From Arthrobacter sp. Leaf137 (GTDB taxonomy: Bacteria > Actinomycetota > Actinomycetes > Actinomycetales > Micrococcaceae): a stretch of 64,000 bases of DNA. Positions 35,117-43,915 of this stretch are shown here, piece by piece; within the stretch, counting starts at the first letter, position 1; each line of letters opens with the position of its first letter. Made by a program: the position numbers and the translations under genes. The stretch is from contig NZ_LMOI01000001.1 in NCBI RefSeq assembly GCF_001423525.1, forward strand, positions 1-64,000, written 5' to 3'. A model generated the notes under the pieces. That model searched no databases, was not told the DNA's origin, and worked only from the letters and a program-made list of their open reading frames with translations.

Positions 35117-35387
35117 GCGTAAAGACTCGATTCCGTGGTCAGCTGTAGTCATCGCGACATTTCCGACCGAAACGCACGACAGATCAGGCCCATAACACAG
35201 GGCTCCTTCAACAAGTCTAACCGCAGTGGCAAGTGATGGCCTAAAACCGGTCCGGAACCGGCAGGAATCCGGCGCCGTGCCCATCCCCCTCGGGACAGAA
35301 ATTGAGAGGTGTCACACTCACTGGATAAATACGGATTTATGCCCCATTATTGCTGTTGATGAGCAGCGAATACCACGAGAAACCAGC
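35117..35387. other. typA / SGNH hydrolase intergenic region
   Basis: 271 bases between divergent genes. TAGACT (35214-35219, minus strand) is a plausible typA -10, implying a leader of about 90 bases. 35310-35380 is AT-rich and probably holds the SGNH-hydrolase promoter. Nothing else recognised. Confidence 0.35.
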
Positions 35388-36302
35388 ATGCGTCCTGCAT
35401 CCGCTTTAACGCGGATCGCGGTATTTGCTATCGCCGCCGGCATTGTCCTGGCGGCTCCGGGCCAACCGGCACAACTTCCGGCGTCGGATGCACCGGCAGC
35501 CTCTGCCAGCCCGGACCAGGTTCCGCCTTCACTGCTCAGGGCCGCTGCCACGGACCCGGCGGACGCGCCCCGATACACTCCGGGCGTCGACCTGTCCGAG
35601 GTCCTCTCCCGCCCCGCCATGCGTCCAGGCGAGGTCTACCGGAACCCTGTCTTTGGCCGGAACGAGGTGGTAGTGCCGAACGTCCGGAACACCGCTGTCC
35701 TGATCGGCGACTCCCAGTCGGTTCCGGATGACAGCTGGCCCCGCCGCGCCTTGGCCTCCCTTGGCTACAACGTCCACTTCTGCGGTTACGGCGGTACGGG
35801 CTTCACGGCAGCCAACGGCAAGGTGGGCAACTACATTGACGCCCTGGAGCGGGGCGACTGGATGCTGCCGGTGGGAACCCCCGGACTGGTGGTGATTGAA
35901 GGCGGCGGCAACGATGCTGCCCGCGGCGCCTCGGATGCCCAGATCACCGCCAACGCCAACCGCCTTGTCCAGGCCATGAAAGCCCGCTACCCCACTACCA
36001 AGATGGTCATGGTGGGCACGCTTGCGAAGGGCGCCAATAATGGTGGCGGCCGCCGGAGCCTGGTGGATAACCTGCTCTCGAGCATCGCAGCCAAGCAGGG
36101 CATCACGTTTGTCAGCGCGGGAGACTGGCTGACCAAGTACAACCTCACGCAGCACCTTGCGGACCCCGTCCACATGGACAGCGAAGGCCGGAAGGCGCTG
36201 GGGACGGTGCTGGAACGCCGCCTCCGGGAACTGGGAATTCCGGACATCACGGCCACTGCCGCGGCCACCGCACAGGCCGGAGCCGGCAGCAAGAAGGGCT
36301 GA
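35388..36302 (+). CDS. Secreted SGNH/GDSL hydrolase
   Basis: 304 residues. An N-terminal signal peptide (about 1-24) is followed by a Pro/Ala-rich linker. Catalytic blocks: GDSQS near residue 107 (nucleophile Ser), GGGND near 168 (block III Asn), and DPVHMD near 261 (Asp and His). The product should be an extracellular esterase or lipase. I chose the ATG directly before the signal peptide; the open frame extends 54 codons upstream without homology or ribosome site. Substrate unknown; acetyl-polysaccharide deacetylation is possible. Confidence 0.8.
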   Translation: MRPASALTRIAVFAIAAGIVLAAPGQPAQLPASDAPAASASPDQVPPSLLRAAATDPADAPRYTPGVDLSEVLSRPAMRPGEVYRNPVFGRNEVVVPNVRNTAVLIGDSQSVPDDSWPRRALASLGYNVHFCGYGGTGFTAANGKVGNYIDALERGDWMLPVGTPGLVVIEGGGNDAARGASDAQITANANRLVQAMKARYPTTKMVMVGTLAKGANNGGGRRSLVDNLLSSIAAKQGITFVSAGDWLTKYNLTQHLADPVHMDSEGRKALGTVLERRLRELGIPDITATAAATAQAGAGSKKG

Positions 36303-36337
36303 GGCCCCGCTCCTTTCGGAGTGGCGCCCCAGCCCTT
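36294..36337. terminator. SGNH / ABC operon bidirectional terminator
   Basis: A 20-position stem (aagggctgagg... with its partner), 17 Watson-Crick pairs and one G-U, loop tttc. It overlaps the SGNH-hydrolase stop codon and faces the end of the peptide ABC operon. Confidence 0.65.
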
Positions 36338-36363
36338 CAGCTGTACTGCGACGGATCGCGGCG

Positions 36364-38085
36364 TTATGCCACTTCCGGCGGCAGCATCAGCTTCGCACCC
36401 GGGATGGCGTTCAGGAGTGCCCTGGTGTACTCCTGTTGCGGCGCTTCGAAGACCTCGTCGGTGGTTCCGGTTTCCACCAGGCGGCCCTTCTCCATGACGC
36501 AAACATGGTCGGCAATCTGCCGGACGACTGCCAGGTCGTGGGTGATGAAGAGATAGGTCAGGCCCAGGTTCGACTGCAGGTCAGCCAGCAGGTTCAGGAC
36601 CTGCGCCTGGACCAGGACGTCCAGTGCGGACACCGCCTCGTCACAGATGATGACCTCGGGGTCCAGCGCCAGGGCGCGTGCAATGGCAACGCGCTGACGC
36701 TGGCCTCCCGAGAGCTCGTTCGGGTACCGCTGCATGGCGGACTGGGGCAGTGCCACCTGGTCCAGCAGTTCCCGCACCTTCTTCTCGCGGCTGGCGGCAT
36801 CACCGATCTTGTGGACCCGCAACGGCTCCTCGATGGTGCGGTAGATGTTGTACATCGGGTCCAGGGATCCGTACGGGTCCTGGAAGATCGGCTGCACCCG
36901 CCGGCGGAACTTGAACAGGTCCCCGGCCTTCAGCAGCGAGGTATCCACGCCGTCGAAGAGGATCTTGCCGTCGGTAGGCTTCTCAAGCTGGAGCACCATC
37001 TTGGCCACCGTGGATTTGCCCGAACCGGACTCCCCCACGATCGCCGTCGTTGTTCCCCGTTTGACGTCGAAGCTCACGCCGTCCACTGCCGCGAAGTCCG
37101 TGGTTTTACCCAGGCCCTGGCGGAGCTTGTACACCTTCCGCAGGTCCTGGATCTGCAGGACGTTGTCAGCCGCGGCTGCTTCCGCTGCCGGTGCCAGGAG
37201 GTCGGCCGTTTCGACGCCCTGTTCCTTGGCTGCCTGGATCCGCCGGCTGGCAAGGGATGGCGCCGACTCAACCAGGCGCTTGGTGTAGGGGTGCTGGGGG
37301 TTACGGAGCAGTTCCAGTGACGGTCCTGCCTCCACGACGCGTCCCTGGTACATGACCACCACTTTGTTGGCACGTTCTGCTGCCAGGCCCAGGTCGTGGG
37401 TGATCAGCAGCACCGAGGTGCCAAGTTCCGTCGTCATGGTGTCCAGGTGGTCCAGGATCTGCCGCTGCACCGTCACATCCAACGCGGACGTGGGCTCATC
37501 GGCAATGAGCAGGCGCGGCTGGCATGAAAGGCCAATGGCAATCAGTGCACGCTGGCGCATACCGCCGGAGAACTCATGCGGATACTGGTTCGCGCGGCGC
37601 TTGGCGTCCGGCAGGCCGGCTTCGGACAGCACCTTGGCGATGTCCTCCGGGCCGCTTGGACGGCCGTTTGCCTTCAGTGTTTCCCTGACCTGGTAGCCGA
37701 TCTTCCACACCGGGTTGAGGTTGGACATCGGGTCCTGCGGAACCATTCCAATGGTGTTTCCGCGCAGCTCGATCATCCGCTGCTCGCTGGCGTGGGCAAT
37801 GTCCTCGCCGTCAAGCAGGATCTGGCCGCCGGAGACGCTGCCGTTATTCGGCAGGAGGCCAATGGCCGCCAGTGCCGTGGTGGACTTGCCCGAGCCGGAC
37901 TCCCCCACAATGGCTACCGTCTCACCGGGCATGATGGTCAGGTGTGCGTTGCGCACGGCCTGGACTTCACCGCTGCCGGTCTTGAAGGTGATCGCAAGGT
38001 CGCGGATTTCCAGGAGCGGCTTGTTGCCGTTGGCGCGGGCCTCGCCGATGCTGACGTCTGGAGTTGTCATCTCTTTATCTCTCAT
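36364..38085 (-). CDS. Fused oligopeptide ABC ATPase (OppD-OppF type)
   Basis: 573 residues with two complete ABC domains. Domain 1 (about 22-275): [36 protein letters not shown]. Domain 2 (about 300-560): [36 protein letters not shown]. Each ends with the peptide-transporter motif (HPYTKRL; a shorter EYTRALL in the second). Domain 2 has Ala-Val where most ATPases have Pro-Thr (DEAVSALD), common in DppF/OppF-type subunits. It overlaps the permease gene by ATGA; an ATG five codons later is an alternative start. Confidence 0.9.
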   Translation of the reverse strand: MRDKEMTTPDVSIGEARANGNKPLLEIRDLAITFKTGSGEVQAVRNAHLTIMPGETVAIVGESGSGKSTTALAAIGLLPNNGSVSGGQILLDGEDIAHASEQRMIELRGNTIGMVPQDPMSNLNPVWKIGYQVRETLKANGRPSGPEDIAKVLSEAGLPDAKRRANQYPHEFSGGMRQRALIAIGLSCQPRLLIADEPTSALDVTVQRQILDHLDTMTTELGTSVLLITHDLGLAAERANKVVVMYQGRVVEAGPSLELLRNPQHPYTKRLVESAPSLASRRIQAAKEQGVETADLLAPAAEAAAADNVLQIQDLRKVYKLRQGLGKTTDFAAVDGVSFDVKRGTTTAIVGESGSGKSTVAKMVLQLEKPTDGKILFDGVDTSLLKAGDLFKFRRRVQPIFQDPYGSLDPMYNIYRTIEEPLRVHKIGDAASREKKVRELLDQVALPQSAMQRYPNELSGGQRQRVAIARALALDPEVIICDEAVSALDVLVQAQVLNLLADLQSNLGLTYLFITHDLAVVRQIADHVCVMEKGRLVETGTTDEVFEAPQQEYTRALLNAIPGAKLMLPPEVA

Positions 38086-39026
38086 CGCTGGCGGCTCTTC
38101 GGGTCGAGGGCGTCGCGAACGGCGTCGCCCAGCATGATGAAGCTCAGCACGGTGATGGACAGGGCTGCAGCGGGGAACAGCAGGATTTCGGGCCGGGTCC
38201 GGATGGAGGCCTGGGCACCTGCAATGTCATTGCCCCACGACATGATGCTTTGCGGCAGTCCGATGCCCAGGAAGGACAGCGTGGCTTCTGCCACGATGAA
38301 CACGCCCAGTTCCAGCGTTGCCAGCACGATGATCGGTGCCAGGGCGTTGGGCAGGACGTGCCGGACCAGCGCCTTGAACTTTGACACGCCGAGTGCCTGC
38401 GCCGCGGTGACGAAGTCTGCGTTGCGTACTTCTATGACGGCGCCACGGGTAATACGTGCCATCTGCGGCCAGGCCAGGAGCGATATGACGAATACTACTG
38501 TCCACACGCTCTTGTTCTCGCGGAACAGCGGCAGCTGGGTGATCACCAGGGCGCCGAGGATCAGCGGCAGCGCGAAGAAGATGTCGCCAAGGCGGGCCAG
38601 TACGGCATCGACCCAGCCGCCGTAGTAGCCAGCCAATGCGCCGAGGGTTACACCGATTACCAATACGCAGAGCACCGAAAGGATGCCAACGGACAGTGAC
38701 GCCTGTGTGCCGTGGATGACGCGCGAGTAGATGTCGCAACCCTGGAACGTAAACCCGAACGGGTGGCCGGCAGTGGGCCCGCCTTCCGAGTTCCCGAGTT
38801 CGCAGCCGTCGTTCGGCGGGGTGGACGTGAAGAGGCCGGGGAACAGCGCAATCACGATCAGGGCGAGGATCAGCAGCGACGAGATGATAAAAAGCGGACG
38901 ACGGCGGAGCTTGCGCCACGCGTCTGCCCACAGGCTGAGCGGGGCCTGGTCAGTCTTGACCGCGTCCGTGGCCTGCAGCGGGGTTTCATCGATGGGCGCC
39001 ACGAAGTGGCTGTTGTTACTGGTCAT
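38082..39026 (-). CDS. Oligopeptide ABC permease (DppC/OppC type)
   Basis: 314 residues with an N-terminal OppC_N helix (LFIISSLLILALIVIALFPG, about 46-65), a periplasmic loop with two Cys (NDGCELGNSEGG, FQGCDIY) that could form a disulfide, and five more helices. EAA loop AAQALGVSKFKALVRHVLPN. The ATG is inside the end of the upstream permease gene (11-base overlap); an earlier in-frame ATG would overlap further and lacks support. Pairs with the DppB-type permease. Confidence 0.9.
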   Translation of the reverse strand: MTSNNSHFVAPIDETPLQATDAVKTDQAPLSLWADAWRKLRRRPLFIISSLLILALIVIALFPGLFTSTPPNDGCELGNSEGGPTAGHPFGFTFQGCDIYSRVIHGTQASLSVGILSVLCVLVIGVTLGALAGYYGGWVDAVLARLGDIFFALPLILGALVITQLPLFRENKSVWTVVFVISLLAWPQMARITRGAVIEVRNADFVTAAQALGVSKFKALVRHVLPNALAPIIVLATLELGVFIVAEATLSFLGIGLPQSIMSWGNDIAGAQASIRTRPEILLFPAAALSITVLSFIMLGDAVRDALDPKSRQR

Positions 39027-39945
39027 AGCGAATCCTCGGGTCAAGCCAGGCGTACAGGAGATCAACGAGCAGGTTGGACACCACGAACACCAGCACCAGC
39101 ACGCTGACGATGGACACGATGGTGGGGCCCTCAGTGCGCAGGACTGCCTGGTACAGCTTGTTGCCGACGCCCGGGACGTTGAAGATGCCTTCGGTAACGA
39201 TGGCGCCGCCCATCAGGCCGCCAAGGTTGGCGCCCAGGTAGGTCACCACGGGGATCAGCGAGTTGCGCAGGATGTGTGCCAGGACTACCCGGGGCCGGGA
39301 CAGGCCCTTGGCGGTGGCGGTCCGGACGTAGTCCGCGTTCATGTTCTCGCTGACCGACGCACGGGTCAGCCTGAGGACGTACGCGAAGGAGACAAGGCCC
39401 AGCACGACGGCGGGCAGCAGCAGGCTGCCCCAGTCGGCGTTGGCGCCCACGGTGGGTTTCGCCCAGCCGAGTTGAACGCCAAAGACCAGCTGGAACACGA
39501 AGCCCAGCACGAAGGTGGGAACTGCGATGACCACCAGGGAAGCCACCAGGACGGTTGAGTCAAACCAGCCGCCGCGGCGGAGGCCGGCGAATACGCCGAA
39601 GGCCACACCGAAGATGGCCTGGATGGCCAGCGCTTCGACGGCCAGCATCGCCGTTACCGGGAAGACGCGGGCGAGGCTTGCCGCAATGGGCTGGCCAGTG
39701 AAGTCGTTGCCGAGGTTGAACGTGAAGAGGTTCTTCAGGAACAGGCCGTACTGGACAATGAAGGGTTCATCAAGGTGGTACTGGCTGCGAAGGGTGTCGA
39801 TGACTGCCTGGGGTGGCTGGCGGTCGCCGAAGAGTGCCGCGATGGGATCGCCGGGCAGGGCGAACACCATGTAGTACACGAGGAGGGTGGTGCCGATGAA
39901 GACAGGGATCACCTGGAGGAGCCGGCGAAGGATAAAGCGGACCAC
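39016..39945 (-). CDS. Oligopeptide ABC permease (DppB/OppB type)
   Basis: 309 residues, six membrane helices beginning at residue 8 (LLQVIPVFIGTTLLVYYMVF). EAA loop VRTATAKGLSRPRVVLAHILRN near 214, and the ending DLLYAWLDPRIRYD typical of this family. GTG start. Separated from the binding-protein gene by 124 bases with a hairpin. Confidence 0.9.
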   Translation of the reverse strand: MVRFILRRLLQVIPVFIGTTLLVYYMVFALPGDPIAALFGDRQPPQAVIDTLRSQYHLDEPFIVQYGLFLKNLFTFNLGNDFTGQPIAASLARVFPVTAMLAVEALAIQAIFGVAFGVFAGLRRGGWFDSTVLVASLVVIAVPTFVLGFVFQLVFGVQLGWAKPTVGANADWGSLLLPAVVLGLVSFAYVLRLTRASVSENMNADYVRTATAKGLSRPRVVLAHILRNSLIPVVTYLGANLGGLMGGAIVTEGIFNVPGVGNKLYQAVLRTEGPTIVSIVSVLVLVFVVSNLLVDLLYAWLDPRIRYDQ

Positions 39946-40010
39946 GGTATCACCAGCCTTCCGGGGAGGAAGTGAACAGGTTCATGCATACCTTCCTGCC
40001 GTGCAAGCCA

Positions 40011-40040
40011 ATGGGGGCCCGGCCGTAACCGGACCCCCAT
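40011..40040 (-). terminator. Hairpin between binding-protein and permease genes
   Basis: A 12-bp stem, atgggggtccgg with ccgggcccccat on the minus strand (one G-U), loop ttacgg, no U-run. Likely a partial terminator or stabiliser that keeps permease expression below that of the binding protein. Confidence 0.6.
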
Positions 40041-40069
40041 TTAGCCTTGGCGGCAAGTTAAATCAAGGA

Positions 40070-41755
40070 CTACTTAGCCGTGATGTTGTAGTAGAGGATG
40101 CTGCCGTTCCAGCCGGTCTCGGCCTTCACGACGTTGTTGCTCCACACGATCGGACGTGCCTGGTCCCACAGGGGCAGGCCGGGCAGATCCTCGAACAGCA
40201 CTTCCTGTGCCTGGTTGAACTTGGCGTTTGCATCCTCGGTGGATGTGGCGGCCAGACCCTCCTTGAGGAGCTTGTCGAACTCGGGGTTCGTGTACTTCTC
40301 GTAGTTGGAGGAAGCGTTGGTGCCCCAGACCGGGCCGAGGAAGTTGTACAGCGACGGGTAGTCACCCTGCCAGCCTGCACGGGTCAGGCCGGGCAGCTGC
40401 TGGGACTTGCGCAGGTTCAGGACTTCAGCGAACTTGGCGAAGGGCTGGATTTCAGCCTGGATGCCGAGGTTGTTCTTGAAGCCGTTGGCCACGGCGTCGA
40501 TCCATTCCTTGTTGCCGCCATCGGTGTTGGAAGCAATCTGGAGCGGCTTGGAGTCGTCGTACGGCTGGATCTTGTTGGCCTGCTCCCAAAGGTCCTTGGC
40601 CTTGGCGGCGTCGAACTTCAGGATTTCGCTGCCCTTGAGGTCTTCCTTGAACCCGTCGATGACCGGCGGGACGAAGGCCTTCGCAGGGGTGCGGGTGCCG
40701 TTGAAGACAACCTTGGCGATTTCCTCGCGGTTGATGGCGTAGGAGAGGGCCTCGCGGCGCAGCTTGCCGGCTTCACCCTGGAAGTTCGGGTTGTACGGCG
40801 GGATGTTCAGCGTCGAGTTGGTGGCAACTGCCTTGGTGGCGTTGCGGTCCTGGAAGTCCGTCTCATAGGTCTTCAGGGCGTTGGACGGCAGGACATCGGT
40901 GATGTCCAGGTTGTCCGACTGGAGATCCGTGTATGCGGGGCCCGGATCGGTGTAGAACTTGAAGGTCACGCCGCCGTTCTTGGACTCGCGCGGGCCGCTG
41001 TAGTCAGCGTTCTTGACGAGGGCAATCGACTGGTCGTGTACCCAGGCGCCTTCCTTCTCGAACTTGTACGGGCCGTTACCCACCGGGTTCTCGCCGAAGG
41101 TCTTCGGGTCCGCCAGGGCAGCGGAAGGAAGCGGGAAGAAAGCGGAGTAGCCCAGGCGCAGCGACCAGTCTGCTTCAGGCTGTGCCAGCTTCACGGTGAT
41201 CGTGGAGTCATCGGTAGCTGCCAGGCCGGACATGGTCTCGGCCGTGGGGGCAGGGGTGGTCTTGGTCTTGCCGTCGGCCGTCTTCTCGCTGTTGACCGCC
41301 GATACCTCTTCGTAGCCGGCGATGGACTCAAAGAAGAAGCCGTTGTTCTGCAGGTTCTTCGAGTTGGCGGCGAAGTTCCAGGAGTCAACGAACGTCTTGG
41401 CCGTGATGGCCTCACCGTTGGTGAACTTCTGGCCCTGCTTGACCTTGATGGTCCAGTTCTGGGCATCGGAGGAATCAATGGATTCTGCCAACGCGTTGAC
41501 CGGCTTGCCGTCGGCGTCGTAGGTCCGCAGGCCTTCGAAGAGGAGTTCGACGACGCGGCCGCCGTAGACCTCATTGGTGTTGGCCGGCAGCAGCGGGTTC
41601 TGTGGTTCGTTGCTGTAGGCCGTGATGACCTTGTTGGGATCGCCCGTGGCGTCGCTGGACCCCTCCGTGGTGCCGCCTCCAGCGCCGCACCCGGTCAGGG
41701 CAAGCGCAGCGATTGCCACGATGCCCAGTGCTTTGGAAGTGCGCGTGAAACGCAT
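40070..41755 (-). CDS. Oligopeptide-binding lipoprotein (family 5)
   Basis: 561 residues. Lipoprotein signal with lipobox LTGC near Cys22 (LGIVAIAALALTGCGAGG). The family 5 fold is shown by ITAYSNEPQNPLLPANTNEV near the N terminus, WTIKVKQGQKFTNGEAITAKTFVDSW and a C-terminal LPLWDQA. AGGAGG precedes the ATG by six bases, fixing the start. First gene of the peptide import operon. A GTTAAC palindrome lies about 170 bases upstream. Peptide specificity unknown. Confidence 0.92.
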   Translation of the reverse strand: MRFTRTSKALGIVAIAALALTGCGAGGGTTEGSSDATGDPNKVITAYSNEPQNPLLPANTNEVYGGRVVELLFEGLRTYDADGKPVNALAESIDSSDAQNWTIKVKQGQKFTNGEAITAKTFVDSWNFAANSKNLQNNGFFFESIAGYEEVSAVNSEKTADGKTKTTPAPTAETMSGLAATDDSTITVKLAQPEADWSLRLGYSAFFPLPSAALADPKTFGENPVGNGPYKFEKEGAWVHDQSIALVKNADYSGPRESKNGGVTFKFYTDPGPAYTDLQSDNLDITDVLPSNALKTYETDFQDRNATKAVATNSTLNIPPYNPNFQGEAGKLRREALSYAINREEIAKVVFNGTRTPAKAFVPPVIDGFKEDLKGSEILKFDAAKAKDLWEQANKIQPYDDSKPLQIASNTDGGNKEWIDAVANGFKNNLGIQAEIQPFAKFAEVLNLRKSQQLPGLTRAGWQGDYPSLYNFLGPVWGTNASSNYEKYTNPEFDKLLKEGLAATSTEDANAKFNQAQEVLFEDLPGLPLWDQARPIVWSNNVVKAETGWNGSILYYNITAK

Positions 41756-42023
41756 TCCGCCTCCTATGAGTTGTGGGAGATAACGAGGGGAAATCTGGTG
41801 TTTCCCCGCAGGCCGAGGCACAGCTGTGAACTGTGACGGGGCCTACATGTACGAGTAGCCTAACCGCACGAAGTCCAGATACTGGTACTCCGTTGCCAAA
41901 CCGTGACCGGGGCGTTTTAGACGCGTTAACCGGTTAACGGAAGTTGTGCAAGTCACATGCTACTCGGCGGTAGCGCCACGGCGAAATCGAAGCGTGGCCT
42001 GCATCACCATCGCCCGGTGGGAA
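41756..42023. other. Peptide ABC operon upstream region
   Basis: 268 bases. TAGGCT (41859-41864 region, minus strand) is a candidate -10 for the peptide ABC operon. A perfect GTTAAC-CG-GTTAAC palindrome lies further upstream at 41925-41938. The rest is the 3' flank of the second binding-protein gene. Confidence 0.4.
41925..41938. promoter_or_regulatory. GTTAACCGGTTAAC palindrome
   Basis: A perfect 14-bp palindrome with a central CG, like LacI-family operators. Placed upstream of the likely peptide ABC operon promoter. No LacI-type gene is in the window. Confidence 0.4.
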
Positions 42024-43802
42024 TCAGTTCTTGGTTCCCTGCTGGGCCAGGCGCCAATCGGAGACGTTCCACCACACGCCGAGGGGACCCGGGCTGGGTT
42101 TCACACCGGCCACCCGGGCGTTGAAGGCTATGGCGCCGACCGTCTGGTACAGCGGCAGTCCGTACGCCATTTCCCAAACGCGTTTATCGATCCCGGCCAG
42201 CAGTTCGTCCTGTTTCCCGAGGTCAGTGGTGGTGGCCAGCTGTTCCATCGCCTTGTCCGCGTCGCCGTCGGAGAATCCGTTGAAGTTGCTGCCGGCCCCG
42301 GTGCGGAAGATCTGGGGGATGCGGCCCACTCCGGCGCCCGTTCCGATCCACCCCAGCAACGCGGCGTCGTACCCTGCGCCCCCAAGCGACTTTGCCCAGT
42401 CCGCGTTTCCCTGGCCGGCGTCGACCACGCGGAAACCGGCCTGCTGCGCCGAATCGCGGATCAGGGTGAATGCCTTGGCCCGGTTGGGGTTGTCCCGGTT
42501 GTACAGGATCCGGACCGTAGGGGTGGCTCCGTCGAGAAGTTCCTTGGCTGCGTCGATGTCCACCTTGGCGTAGTCGGCCGAGCCGTTGTTTTTCAGGGTA
42601 TCCGCGTACTTGGGCTGCCCCGGAAGGAAGACCTGGGAATCGAGCGGCTTGGCGTCCGCAACCAGGTCCCCCACGACCGCGTCCACGATGGCCTGCCGGG
42701 GCACGGCTTTCAGGAAGGCCTTTCGGACGTCTTCGTCTGCGAAGGGCCCGGAGAAGTTGAGGTCAAGGTGGTCGTACCCCGACTGGCTGTACTGCTCCAC
42801 CGTGTTTCCCTGGTCTGCCAGGCCGGCAAAGAGCTTGGCCGTGTCGGCAGAAGGCTGTGGCGAGATGATGTCCGCCTGCCCGCTGCGGAGCGCGTCAACA
42901 GCAGTGGGAAGGGCACCGGTGAACCTGACGTTGATCTCGTCAAGCCACGGCTCCGTCCCCCAGACGTAGTCGCGGTTCCGGACGAGTTTCATGGAAACTT
43001 CTGGAACGATGTCCCGCACGATGTAGGGGCCGCTGGAAAGATACAGCGCGGGGTCGTCGGGCAGGGATTTCGTGTCGAATCCGTTGTTCCAGAAATCTCC
43101 CACGGTTTTCAACGCCGAATTTACTGACGGCTTCCCGGGATTTCCCTTGGGGGCGTCCTTGATCAGGTCAACGAGGTCTTCCTCGTCGCTCAGCCCGGCC
43201 TTGGCGGCGACTACGTGGGCCGGCAGGCCGACGTCGAACGCGGTCTGCCAGTCCGCGTAAGGCGCGGCGTACTGCAGCGTGATGGACCGGCCGTCGTCGC
43301 CGAGTTCGGGGAACGCCGTGCCCGCCAGGCCGCCGGCGGCTGACGCGGCCGAAAAGTACCTGGTGCCCGTCCCGGCAGCGGGATCGGCGTCGTCGAAGTA
43401 ACCCGAACCTGCGGCCCAGCTCAGGAGGAGGTCGCCGGCGTCGATCGGCGCGCCGTCGGACCATTTGACGCCTTCGTTGACTGTGTACCGCACCTTGAGC
43501 GGGTCATCGGAGACTTTTTCGTAGCGGCCGAACTTATCGTTCCGGACCACCACGGATTTGTCGTCCAGGTAGTAGAAGCCGGAGTGTGTGGCTGAGCCGA
43601 TCTTGGAGTTGATGTCCGTGTTGCCGTCGGTGCTGAACGGGTTGAAGGAGGAAAAGGCGTTGGCCTCAGCCACGGTGGCGCTGCCTCCGCGTTTGGCTTC
43701 CCCCACCACCACTGGCGCGTTGCCGCCGCCTGAGCAGCCTGAAAGGGCCACTGCGGCCACTGCCGCTGCGGTGATGTACTGCATCAGGCGCCTGACTGGC
43801 AT
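42024..43802 (-). CDS. Second family 5 binding lipoprotein
   Basis: 592 residues. Lipobox LSGC near Cys23. Extracellular family 5 solute-binding protein with GVKWSDGAPIDAGDLLLSW and LWWNVSDWRLAQ at the ends, of the 'ABC transporter family substrate-binding protein' type. AAGGAGG lies upstream of the ATG. It sits just upstream of the peptide ABC operon, but no permease follows before a 268-base gap. It may feed the same transporter with different ligands (inference). Confidence 0.85.
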   Translation of the reverse strand: MPVRRLMQYITAAAVAAVALSGCSGGGNAPVVVGEAKRGGSATVAEANAFSSFNPFSTDGNTDINSKIGSATHSGFYYLDDKSVVVRNDKFGRYEKVSDDPLKVRYTVNEGVKWSDGAPIDAGDLLLSWAAGSGYFDDADPAAGTGTRYFSAASAAGGLAGTAFPELGDDGRSITLQYAAPYADWQTAFDVGLPAHVVAAKAGLSDEEDLVDLIKDAPKGNPGKPSVNSALKTVGDFWNNGFDTKSLPDDPALYLSSGPYIVRDIVPEVSMKLVRNRDYVWGTEPWLDEINVRFTGALPTAVDALRSGQADIISPQPSADTAKLFAGLADQGNTVEQYSQSGYDHLDLNFSGPFADEDVRKAFLKAVPRQAIVDAVVGDLVADAKPLDSQVFLPGQPKYADTLKNNGSADYAKVDIDAAKELLDGATPTVRILYNRDNPNRAKAFTLIRDSAQQAGFRVVDAGQGNADWAKSLGGAGYDAALLGWIGTGAGVGRIPQIFRTGAGSNFNGFSDGDADKAMEQLATTTDLGKQDELLAGIDKRVWEMAYGLPLYQTVGAIAFNARVAGVKPSPGPLGVWWNVSDWRLAQQGTKN

Positions 43803-43915
43803 GCCTTGAGCCTCCTTGTGTATTCCATCCGGGGAAGGGGGCCTGGAGTCGCCAGGAACGCGCCCTACACAGTCAGGATACTTTGGTGTCGCCGGCTGGG
43901 CGGGGAGGAGGAACC

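Noticed and set aside
33152..35122. Very long open frame antisense to typA (about 656 codons)
   Set aside because: Typical of high-GC DNA. The translation is Gly/Val/Asp-rich without motifs, and typA on the other strand is unmistakable.
39887..41836. Long open frame antisense to the peptide-binding lipoprotein gene
   Set aside because: No recognisable domain; a mirror of the codon bias of the real gene.
41947..41960. tgtgcaagtcaca as a second CRP/GlxR site
   Set aside because: Spacing between half-sites is too short (13 instead of 16 bases).
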